From Candidatus Omnitrophota bacterium (GTDB lineage Bacteria; Omnitrophota; Gorgyraeia; 2-01-FULL-45-10), in contig JAQUQN010000035.1 in the NCBI GenBank assembly GCA_028716065.1, positions 1 to 5,023 on the forward strand: 5,023 nt of DNA, written 5' to 3'. This document shows, one piece after another, positions 1 to 5,023 of the stretch (position 1 is the stretch's first letter; every line of letters begins with the position of its first letter). The notes beneath the pieces were generated by a model, which saw only the letters and a list, made by a program, of their open reading frames with translations, searched no databases and was not told where the DNA came from. The position numbers were made by a program, and so were the translations under genes.

Positions 1-254
1 TCTCTGACGTATGATAATTTCGGCGCCGGCTGTGACACCATCTGCTTTATCGAAGGTGTTTCGGGTATCAACGCTGTCGTAGGATTCGTGAGCCTCTCGT
101 AAGGCCCCCACTGGGTCACCGTATACTTCGGCTCCATCATGCCTATGGCGTTCACTTTTCCCTTTATCTCTCCCGCGAAAGCGGCGCTCGAGATCATGAT
201 AGCCATGGCAACGACGAGGGCCAATGAAACCAATTTTACCGTCTTCTTCATCAT
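1..254 (-). CDS. Small exported protein of unknown function, N-terminal part only (3' end off the window)
   Basis: The frame is open from the ATG at 254 to the left edge (84 codons, no stop). Residues 1-27 form a textbook Sec signal peptide: basic start (MMKKTVK), a hydrophobic stretch at about residues 8-23, and a likely signal peptidase I site AFA|GE after residue 27. The visible mature part begins GEIKGKVNAIGMMEPKY and is polar, with several prolines, no cysteine and no recognisable domain. A lipoprotein is unlikely because there is no lipobox Cys. The start is firm because a near-perfect Shine-Dalgarno sequence precedes it; the adjacent second ATG (251) is an equally spaced alternative. 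It follows the glycoside hydrolase gene by 35 AT-rich bases on the same strand, so it may be co-transcribed or have its own promoter. The product should be periplasmic or extracellular. Function is unknown and no family could be named. Confidence 0.85.
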   Translation of the reverse strand, partial: MMKKTVKLVSLALVVAMAIMISSAAFAGEIKGKVNAIGMMEPKYTVTQWGPYERLTNPTTALIPETPSIKQMVSQPAPKLSYVR

Positions 255-266
255 AATCACCTCCTT
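255..266 (-). promoter_or_regulatory. Strong Shine-Dalgarno site of the exported-protein gene
   Basis: Read on the minus strand, the bases are AAGGAGGTGATT directly before ATGATG. This is almost the full complement of the 16S rRNA 3' end, with 5 bases between AGGAGG and the first ATG and 8 to the second. It is the strongest ribosome binding site in the window and suggests the small exported protein is made in quantity. The leader upstream (267-289) is almost purely A/T on either strand, hence likely unstructured. Confidence 0.8.
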
Positions 267-289
267 CTTATTTTTATTTTATTCTTATT

Positions 290-1507
290 CTAAAAATATC
301 TCTTCAGGACAGAGAGAAGTTTCTCATTTCTCGAAAAGTTCTCCGTCCGCCAGGAATAGATTATCTTGCCCTTCTCCTTCGGCCATAGGGTGTAAAAATT
401 CTCCCATCCGGTCACAGGACCCTTGCGGTTCACCCAGGCCGCATTCTTCACGTATCTGTATATGCCGTCCGGAAAGACGGGGTTGGCGACCGTCTTGTAC
501 GTCCAGTAGGTCCAGTGGAAACCGTATTTCCTGAAGACGGACAGCATGTCACTCGTCCACTTCAATTCGCCGTAATGGCCGCCGCGCCAGTTGACGCCGA
601 ACTCTCCGACGTAGAGAGGCGCGCCTATCCTCTCCATGTGAGCGGCGTATTGTTTCGCTAAAAGAGAGAGGCGCGTCTTGTTCCACCTCAATCCGTAGGC
701 CCGGCACGGATAGGCCAGGTCCAATTCCCAGTTGAACGTGAAATCCGCGGGAGGATACGCGTGTATGCTGTAGGCCGTATTCTTGTCTTTTGGTTTACCC
801 AGGAACTTCAGCCTCTGGCCCCAGAAGTTCCCCTCAAGAAATATGATGTGGCTCTTGTCGCTATCGCGAATCTCCTTCGTCGCCCTCTCATACAGGTCCC
901 TGACCTCGCCTTCCTTATCGAACGGCACCACGGGCTCGTTCAGTATATCGAATCCGGCTATGGCGCTTTCGTCCTTGTAATGCTCGGCGATGAAGTGCCA
1001 CAACCTTAAATAGCGGTCCTTGTTAAAATCGTTGTTAAAGAACTCCGGCTTTCCCGAACAATCCGAGTGCCAGTCCTCGTTCTGCGCGCCCGGAGCGGCG
1101 TGCATGTCGAGTATGCAGTATATCGAATGTTTCCGGCACCACCTTATGACATTGTCGAGGCACCTCAAGCCCTCCTCATTCAGGCTGAAGGGCCTGTCCT
1201 CGAATTCCAGCACCCTGTAATTGAAAGGTATCCTTATGCAATTGGCCCCCCACGCCTTGATGGTCCTTATATCGTCCTCGCGTATGAAGGTCTCGCGGAA
1301 CGAACGCGTGAAATCTTCCATGGCGGCAGGGCCCTGCGCCTTCGCGAGAGCGGATTTAAAATCCCTCTCGGGAATGTTGCGGCCCGAGAGCATGTAGCCT
1401 TCCATCATGAGCCAGCCGCCGAGGGCGACGCCTTTTAAGATCACGGGCTTGCCCGACTCGTCGACTATTCTTGTACCCTTTACTTTAAGGAACGGCAGCC
1501 GCCCCAT
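290..1507 (-). CDS. Glycoside hydrolase family 5-type (clan GH-A) beta-glycosidase, apparently cytoplasmic
   Basis: This 405-residue protein has the GH5 cellulase-type (beta/alpha)8 barrel pattern in order. An N-terminal strand with GVALGGWLMMEGYM lies at residues 26-39. Arg92 lies in IRIPFNY, His136 in LDMHAAPG, the acid/base pair Asn190-Glu191 in FDILNEP, His249 and Tyr251 in SIHAY, the nucleophile Glu302 in YVGEFG, and Trp335 in TYWTYK. All expected catalytic and subsite residues are present, so it should be an active retaining enzyme on a beta-linked glucan, mannan or glycoside. The exact substrate cannot be read from sequence; the GGW...EGYM start recalls glucanase/exo-glucanase-like members. 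There is no signal peptide, no carbohydrate-binding module and no anchor, and six cysteines are scattered through it, so a cytoplasmic location is likely. The ATG lies 3 bases after the mscS-like stop and in the same frame (TAA TAG ATG). Only a weak AGG about 6 bases upstream serves as Shine-Dalgarno, so translation is probably coupled to the channel gene. Stop is TAG. Confidence 0.93.
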   Translation of the reverse strand: MGRLPFLKVKGTRIVDESGKPVILKGVALGGWLMMEGYMLSGRNIPERDFKSALAKAQGPAAMEDFTRSFRETFIREDDIRTIKAWGANCIRIPFNYRVLEFEDRPFSLNEEGLRCLDNVIRWCRKHSIYCILDMHAAPGAQNEDWHSDCSGKPEFFNNDFNKDRYLRLWHFIAEHYKDESAIAGFDILNEPVVPFDKEGEVRDLYERATKEIRDSDKSHIIFLEGNFWGQRLKFLGKPKDKNTAYSIHAYPPADFTFNWELDLAYPCRAYGLRWNKTRLSLLAKQYAAHMERIGAPLYVGEFGVNWRGGHYGELKWTSDMLSVFRKYGFHWTYWTYKTVANPVFPDGIYRYVKNAAWVNRKGPVTGWENFYTLWPKEKGKIIYSWRTENFSRNEKLLSVLKRYF

Positions 1508-1510
1508 CTA

Positions 1511-2566
1511 TTACCTGGCCTTCTCCTGGTCGTAATTTATCGCCCTTATCGGATACGGGATGATTATGCCTTCTTTATTGTAGCGCTCGTGCAGGCGCTT
1601 TATGAATTCGTGTTTTACGAGATACTGGTCGACGAACTCCTTGCCTCTCAATATCACCGTGAAGTCGATGCTGAAATCCCCGAAATTGTTGTAGCGTATG
1701 AACGGGTCGAAATCCGGCACGCCGCCCGTCACCTCTTTCATCGTCTCCTTCGCCACCTCGACCGTCACCTTCTCGACCTTCTTTAAATCGCTCTCGTAAT
1801 GGACGCCGAGGTTCACCAGGACCGCCAGTTGCTTGTCGGGAAGGTAGTAATTGGTTATTATCGTCTGCGTCACCTTCGAGTTAGGCACAAGCACCACGTT
1901 ATTCGGCAGCATCTTTATCTTGGTGACGCGCCAGTTTATGTCCGTGACATATCCCTCCTCGCCGGATTCGAGTTTCACGTAATCGCCCACCTTCACCTGC
2001 CTGGCGAGCAGCATGTAGAAACCGGAGAAAAGGTTGGAGAGCGTATCCTGCAGCGCCAATGCCACTGCCAGGCCGCCGACTCCCAGAGTGGCAAGTATGG
2101 GCGTTATCGATATGCCGAGCGAGTTTAAGATTATAAGTATGCCGATGCCGAATATCACTATGCGCGCTATGTTCTCGGTGAGGCTCGAGGCGGCAAGTTC
2201 GGGGTGTATCCGGCGTGAATAGGTCTTTATGGAATCCCTGGTTATGTTGGAGAGGACCAATGTAACCGAAGCGATCGCCAGGACGATTATCGTCTTTGTC
2301 GCCGCGGCTACGAATTCTTTGGGAAGGGCCGATACGCCTAGAGCGAAATATATGGCAAGCATCAGGCACCATATCAGTGAGGGCCCCTTCGTCGCCCTCA
2401 CTATGATATCGTCCACGTGCGTGGTGGTCTTCTTGGCCCATCGCAATAGATGCCGGAAAAGCACATTCCTCACCAGCAAGGCGGCAAAAAACACCGCCAG
2501 AAATACTAAGATGGGGATCAGGTTTATTGTCAATTCTTTAATAGATATATCTGCCAATCGGTCCAT
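1511..2566 (-). CDS. MscS-family mechanosensitive ion channel
   Basis: The 351-residue product is an inner-membrane channel of the small-conductance mechanosensitive (MscS) family, which releases solutes under osmotic downshock. Predicted membrane segments lie near residues 13-35, 62-80, 88-107 and 131-150. They are followed by the pore-lining, Gly/Ala-rich helix at about 156-188 (LGVGGLAVALALQDTLSNLF). The cytoplasmic beta domain follows, with the family signature at 191-232 (VKVGDYV, then GYVTDINWRVTKIK, then VLVPNSKV). The alpha/beta cage ends in the typical GIIIPYPIR at 333-341. Five membrane segments make it longer than E. coli MscS (three segments, 286 residues), and comparable to YnaI-like members. 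The ATG at 2566 has a GGAGGTG Shine-Dalgarno sequence at 2575-2581 with 8 bases of spacing. It is the first gene behind the putative promoter at 2592-2621 and shares a transcript with the downstream GH5 gene. It ends with tandem stops TAA TAG. Confidence 0.95.
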   Translation of the reverse strand: MDRLADISIKELTINLIPILVFLAVFFAALLVRNVLFRHLLRWAKKTTTHVDDIIVRATKGPSLIWCLMLAIYFALGVSALPKEFVAAATKTIIVLAIASVTLVLSNITRDSIKTYSRRIHPELAASSLTENIARIVIFGIGILIILNSLGISITPILATLGVGGLAVALALQDTLSNLFSGFYMLLARQVKVGDYVKLESGEEGYVTDINWRVTKIKMLPNNVVLVPNSKVTQTIITNYYLPDKQLAVLVNLGVHYESDLKKVEKVTVEVAKETMKEVTGGVPDFDPFIRYNNFGDFSIDFTVILRGKEFVDQYLVKHEFIKRLHERYNKEGIIIPYPIRAINYDQEKAR

Positions 2567-2591
2567 GAGCTCTTCACCTCCGTCGATAGAT

Positions 2592-2621
2592 AGATTACAA
2601 CATCGCTTCTTTTCTTGTCAA
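2592..2621 (-). promoter_or_regulatory. Candidate sigma70 promoter for the channel/GH5 genes
   Basis: On the minus strand a perfect -35 TTGACA (2616-2621) is followed after 18 bases by TAATCT (2592-2597) as the -10, which matches the consensus at three positions including the invariant first T, A and last T. A TG sits directly before the -10. Transcription would begin near 2585, giving a short leader of about 20 bases that contains the GGAGGTG ribosome binding site (2575-2581) of the mscS-like gene. Position in the only sizeable spacer of the right half supports it. The -10 is mediocre, so this remains a prediction. Confidence 0.55.
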
Positions 2622-2623
2622 CC

Positions 2624-2635
2624 ACTTAATTAAGT
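2624..2635. repeat. 12-bp perfect palindrome over the stop codon of the upstream gene
   Basis: ACTTAATTAAGT reads the same on both strands. It covers the TAA stop (2630-2632) of the 123-residue transporter gene and ends two bases before the -35 of the candidate promoter. It has no loop and is not followed by a T-run on the minus strand, so it is not an intrinsic terminator. An operator for a dimeric regulator is possible; chance in an A/T-rich patch is equally possible. Confidence 0.4.
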
Positions 2636-3001
2636 CATTGCAATCAATACGATACCCAGCACCACCAGAAACGTGCCGATGAATTTCATCTTATCGATCT
2701 TCTCGCCCAGAAATACATGCGCGAGAAAAAGTATCAGGATATACTGCATGCTGCCTAAAGAGAATACGAGGCTCAAATCTCCTTGAGCCAGCGCCGCCAG
2801 CCATATGACAAGGCCGAGGATCATGGCCAATAACCCCAGCCATATAGCGGGTTTCGTCAGGATGTCTTTCATAAAACGCAGTTGTGCGGCGATCCCGCGC
2901 AGGCTGTATGGTTCCACCTGGTTGGCCGCCTTTTTGAAAAGTATCTGGCCCACCACCGTCACCAATTCAGCCAATAGCACCAGAAGCAATATCTTTACCA
3001 T
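2630..3001 (-). CDS. Small four-helix transporter of the SMR/EamA (ArnE/ArnF-like) type, subunit B
   Basis: This 123-residue, very hydrophobic protein has four predicted membrane helices, near residues 2-22, 52-72, 76-98 and 105-122. The layout matches small multidrug resistance proteins and half-size EamA proteins such as ArnE/ArnF, which flip undecaprenyl-phosphate-aminoarabinose. Helix 1 reads LLAELVTVVGQILFKKA, and Glu12 lines up with the essential membrane-embedded Glu14 of EmrE. The FLGEKI...GTFLVVLGIVLI end (97-120) is the usual EamA/SMR helix-4 signature. The ATG follows the stop of its paralogous neighbour by 4 bases, with only a weak AGGG-like Shine-Dalgarno, so coupled translation is likely. 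Side-by-side paralogs of this size normally form an antiparallel heterodimer. Substrate is unknown; the operon partners point to a lipid-linked or amphipathic molecule rather than a drug, but that is inference. Confidence 0.88.
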   Translation of the reverse strand: MVKILLLVLLAELVTVVGQILFKKAANQVEPYSLRGIAAQLRFMKDILTKPAIWLGLLAMILGLVIWLAALAQGDLSLVFSLGSMQYILILFLAHVFLGEKIDKMKFIGTFLVVLGIVLIAMT

Positions 3002-3005
3002 GTCG

Positions 3006-3416
3006 TCACGCCCTGCCTTTTGTTGTGGACTTGCTTTGCGAAACGAAATGTATGCCCAATACGATACATAATATGCCCAGCCATCTCAAGGGGCTCACGC
3101 GCTCGTGCAGGAATATGACCGCCACTATCGGAACGAATATGTAGCAGGTGCTCCCGACGGGCATCGCTATGGATAGGTCTATCCTGTAGAGGATTATCAT
3201 CCAGATGATAAAATTTACGGCGTAGATGAGGAAGCCGAGCCATACCAGGAGGCTCGCCGCGTTGGCCGTTATGAATTCCGCCAGATTACCGAATGTCACG
3301 GAACTGATACCGGTCTGGATCAGACCCTTCTTCAGTATTAACTGGGCGAGCGTGTCACCGATGTCGTTCAGCACGATCAGAAAGAATATCTTGAATGTCA
3401 GCTGGCTGTTCTTCAC
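3006..3416 (-). CDS. Small four-helix transporter of the SMR/EamA (ArnE/ArnF-like) type, subunit A
   Basis: I place the start at GTG 3416, giving 136 residues. This start overlaps the stop of the acyltransferase gene as GTGA, has GAGAGG 8 bases upstream, and puts the first membrane helix at residues 8-28 as in its relatives. An ATG at 3482 would add 22 polar residues read from inside the upstream gene and is unlikely. Four helices are predicted near 8-28, 52-76, 82-104 and 109-127. Helix 1 reads LNDIGDTLAQLILKKG, and Asp18 falls where the neighbour and EmrE have Glu. Helix 4 follows FLHERVSPLRWLG, parallel to FLGEKIDKMKFIG in the neighbour, so the two are paralogs. A short basic tail (SKSTTKGRA) ends the protein, suggesting a cytoplasmic C-terminus. 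It probably pairs with the downstream 123-residue protein as a heterodimeric inner-membrane transporter or flippase. Substrate is unknown. Confidence 0.87.
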   Translation of the reverse strand: MKNSQLTFKIFFLIVLNDIGDTLAQLILKKGLIQTGISSVTFGNLAEFITANAASLLVWLGFLIYAVNFIIWMIILYRIDLSIAMPVGSTCYIFVPIVAVIFLHERVSPLRWLGILCIVLGIHFVSQSKSTTKGRA

Positions 3417-4570
3417 GATGCTTGCCTCTCCTTCGCCTTCTTGAGGCTGGGGTCGAAGTTCTCGAACTTCAGGAATTGGCATATGAGATTGAATACCGGC
3501 CTGAGGGCGCGGTTGCGCAGTTTCACGTAAAGGTAGAGCGGGATGAGCTCGAAACCGAGCCGCCTCTTCGGCTCATAACCCGTAATTCCCATCTCGTATC
3601 TTTTTATGTCGTTCTTCATGCACCAGTTCAGGACGTCTCGGAATTTCACAAAGTAAAGGTGGTACTTGTAGGCGACCTCATAATCCAACCCCACATAGTA
3701 GTCGATCAGCATGTCTTTGGATACCAGGCAGAGGAGGAACGCCGCCAGTTTCCCATCGATCTTCCACAGGAAAAATTTGACGCGGCCCGCCATGTTGCGG
3801 GATATGTTCCTGAAAAATTCCACGGGCAGGAGCTCGAATCCCATGTCATGTTTTTCCACTATATCGAGGTATAGTTTATAGACATCCTTCAAGACATCTT
3901 CATCAAGGCCGTCCGTTATTTCGAGGTCGATCTTGACCTTATTATCCACCTTCTTGAACTTACGCCTCAGGTCATAACGGTTGGCGGCGCTCAAGCTCTT
4001 CAGATAATCCTCAAAATCCCTGAACCGGACGTTCATCTCGGTCGTGGGCAGGCTGTCGAATCTGGTAAAACCGTGTTTGCGCAGCGGATCAAGCATGCCT
4101 TTGTAGGAAGAATCAAAATCCTTAAAGGCTATGACGGCGGCCTTATTCTTTTTGGCTATCTGCTCGATGCGGCGGACCATCACTTTTATCACGTCCTCCG
4201 TCCTGCCGGAGGTGCCGAGCCTACCCTGTCCTATCGGCATGCCGCAGATGAAGGTCTTCAGGCTGAAGACCCTTGGCGCTGCCTTCTTGATAGAATTTGT
4301 CAGGCGGCGCAACGGCCCGTTGATGCTCGTATCGAGCGAATAGTCCAGCATGAAACAGACGGTCGCGCCGACGGGCGAGTTGCGCTCATAGACCATCAGG
4401 TAATAGAACGAGAACTGCGTTAAATTCGATTCGTCGAGCGTCCTGAAAAAATCGTAACTTTCGAGGACATCCGGGAAAACCTTGTTCCAGTCCCCGGCGG
4501 GTACATCCGTTATCTTTCTCGTGACTTTGGTCTTAAGGCTTGATCTCTTGTGGCGCTTCGATACTATCAA
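3413..4570 (-). CDS. FemAB-like GNAT-fold N-acyltransferase (Acetyltransf_6 type)
   Basis: The 385-residue protein shows the two-lobe layout of FemAB/CelD-like acyltransferases: an N-terminal lobe at about 20-185 and a C-terminal GNAT-like lobe at about 190-350. Family marks are SAANRYDLRRKFKK (194-207), the alternating strands FFLWKIDGKLAAFLLCLVSKD (about 266-286) where the substrate site forms, YYVGLDYEVAYKYHLYF (291-307), and YEMGITGYEPKRRLGF (325-340). Such enzymes transfer an acyl or aminoacyl group to an amine on a cell-wall, lipid or polysaccharide precursor in the cytoplasm. The specific donor and acceptor are not visible here. There are no membrane helices. Start is TTG at 4570: the frame is closed 12 bases upstream by the stop of the radical SAM gene, and AAGGA (4580-4584) lies 9 bases before the TTG. 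The end overlaps the next gene by four bases (GTGA). The arrangement suggests co-function with the radical SAM protein upstream and the transporter pair downstream. Confidence 0.88.
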   Translation of the reverse strand: MIVSKRHKRSSLKTKVTRKITDVPAGDWNKVFPDVLESYDFFRTLDESNLTQFSFYYLMVYERNSPVGATVCFMLDYSLDTSINGPLRRLTNSIKKAAPRVFSLKTFICGMPIGQGRLGTSGRTEDVIKVMVRRIEQIAKKNKAAVIAFKDFDSSYKGMLDPLRKHGFTRFDSLPTTEMNVRFRDFEDYLKSLSAANRYDLRRKFKKVDNKVKIDLEITDGLDEDVLKDVYKLYLDIVEKHDMGFELLPVEFFRNISRNMAGRVKFFLWKIDGKLAAFLLCLVSKDMLIDYYVGLDYEVAYKYHLYFVKFRDVLNWCMKNDIKRYEMGITGYEPKRRLGFELIPLYLYVKLRNRALRPVFNLICQFLKFENFDPSLKKAKERQAS

Positions 4571-4579
4571 GTGCGGTGA

Positions 4580-4584
4580 TCCTT
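4580..4584 (-). promoter_or_regulatory. Shine-Dalgarno site that supports the TTG start of the acyltransferase gene
   Basis: AAGGA on the minus strand overlaps the TAA stop of the radical SAM gene (TAAGGA) and lies 9 bases before TTG 4570. No ATG or GTG lies between the stop and this TTG in frame, and the next residues (IVSKRHKRSSLKTK) are a plausible basic N-terminus. A ribosome ending on the upstream gene would sit on this site, which fits coupled translation. Confidence 0.6.
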
Positions 4585-5023
4585 ACCTGTTGACGAATAG
4601 GCGTTTTACCGAATCGCCCAGGCGGTTCTTATACGCTTCACGCTGGATGATCTTTACCAGCAATATGGGCATGGCCGCTACGAACGTCATCAGTTCGCGG
4701 AAATTGAAGAATCCCACCCTGGCGAATTTTACCCCCAGTTTAAGCACCCTGGCCGGCTTATAGAAGGCGAACTTCATCTTCCTGTGTATCTTTTTAAGTT
4801 TCGCGTGGCTGTAGGTGTCGGAATAGAGCTCGCCCCTGTCGGTGACGTGGTAGCCCGGCGTCTTTTCGGCGATCTCTTTAAGCGGCGAGAACTTGTCAAT
4901 TCTGAGTTTACTGAACGCGACGGAATCCACGCCTATCTCCTTGGCGAACTCGGCTATGTAGAGCATCTCCTCTTCCGTCTCGCCGAGGTTGCCGTAAATG
5001 AAATTGCCGTGGTAGAGTATGGG
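4583..5023 (-). CDS. Radical SAM protein (COG1032-like, probably B12-binding), C-terminal part only (5' end off the window)
   Basis: The frame is open from the right edge to TAA at 4583-4585, leaving the last 146 residues. The first visible residues, PILYHGNFIYGNLGETEEEM, carry the well-known radical SAM barrel strand and turn (hydrophobic-G-x-F-I-x-G-x-x-G-E-T-E-E-E), followed by a helix IAEFAKEIGVD and the strand SVAFSKLRI. This is the second half of the radical SAM barrel as found in COG1032/B12-binding members (BchE- or HpnJ-like layout). The tail then has GYHVTDRGELYSD and a long basic/aromatic helical extension rich in Lys, Arg, Phe and Tyr (about residues 75-146), which includes a hydrophobic stretch LMTFVAAMPILLVKII that may touch the membrane. 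The CxxxCxxC cluster motif and any cobalamin domain would lie outside the window, so the reaction cannot be assigned. An internal ATG at 4966 is not the start, because it would cut off the barrel motif. The acyltransferase gene follows after 12 bases. Confidence 0.88.
   Translation of the reverse strand, partial: PILYHGNFIYGNLGETEEEMLYIAEFAKEIGVDSVAFSKLRIDKFSPLKEIAEKTPGYHVTDRGELYSDTYSHAKLKKIHRKMKFAFYKPARVLKLGVKFARVGFFNFRELMTFVAAMPILLVKIIQREAYKNRLGDSVKRLFVNR

Noticed and set aside
255..320. Possible promoter for the exported-protein gene (TAGAAT-like -10 at the GH5 stop codon)
   Set aside because: The -10 candidate is good on its own, but no acceptable -35 lies 16-18 bases upstream, and A/T-rich sequence yields such hexamers by chance.
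300..345. Inverted GAGAA/TTCTC bases near the end of the GH5 gene as a terminator
   Set aside because: The arms are five bases with almost no loop, inside coding sequence, and the downstream T-run is not in a position to form an intrinsic terminator.
139..534. 131-residue open frame on the plus strand across the 255-289 spacer
   Set aside because: It is antisense to both the signal-peptide gene and the GH5 3' end; its apparent hydrophobic part is a reverse reading of the AT-rich leader and signal peptide.
1067..1438. 123-residue open frame on the plus strand
   Set aside because: It is antisense to the GH5 gene, which has intact catalytic motifs; no ribosome binding site or domain supports the plus-strand frame.
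1899..2441. 180-residue open frame on the minus strand in another frame of the channel gene
   Set aside because: It lies inside the well-supported MscS coding sequence, is rich in His, Arg and Ser in a low-complexity way, and has no recognisable domain.
3006..3482. Longer 158-residue version of the first small transporter, starting at ATG 3482
   Set aside because: The extra 22 residues are polar, lie wholly inside the acyltransferase gene, and delay the first helix. GTG 3416 has a Shine-Dalgarno sequence at good spacing and a GTGA overlap typical of coupled genes.
3395..3874. 159-residue open frame on the plus strand
   Set aside because: It is antisense to the acyltransferase gene, with composition expected from a complementary frame and no family match; the minus-strand gene explains the region.

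Overview
All seven genes that I can support lie on the minus strand, so transcription runs from the right edge to the left edge. They are packed tightly: gaps of 3, 4 and 12 bases, one 4-base overlap, and only two real spacers (63 and 35 bases). The first and last genes run off the window. Base composition is intermediate. Ile is often coded by ATA, and Arg often by AGG/AGA. Together with the gene content (a COG1032-like radical SAM protein, a FemAB-like acyltransferase, small EamA/SMR proteins), this suggests an uncultured, probably Gram-negative bacterium such as a member of Omnitrophota. That placement is an impression and cannot be settled from one window.

Right block (2630-5023), in transcription order: the C-terminal 146 residues of a radical SAM protein; a 385-residue GNAT-fold/FemAB-like N-acyltransferase that starts with TTG; and two adjacent small four-helix transporters of the SMR/EamA type (136 and 123 residues). 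Spacings of 12, -4 and 4 bases argue for one operon. A radical SAM enzyme, an acyl or aminoacyl transferase and a paired ArnE/ArnF-like transporter together look like a route for building, decorating and flipping a lipid-linked or small amphipathic molecule. The individual families are supported by sequence; the pathway is inference.

Middle block (290-2621): a spacer with a 12-bp perfect palindrome and a plausible sigma70 promoter (TTGACA, 18 bp, TAATCT), then an MscS-family mechanosensitive channel, then a GH5-type glycoside hydrolase. The hydrolase starts 3 bases after the channel's stop, in the same frame, and has all the usual clan GH-A catalytic residues but no signal peptide.

Left edge (1-254): the first 84 codons of a small exported protein with a clear signal peptide and a near-perfect Shine-Dalgarno sequence. 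I do not recognise its mature part.

I saw no RNA gene, CRISPR array, insertion sequence or convincing intrinsic terminator. Gene-free stretches are all under 70 bases.
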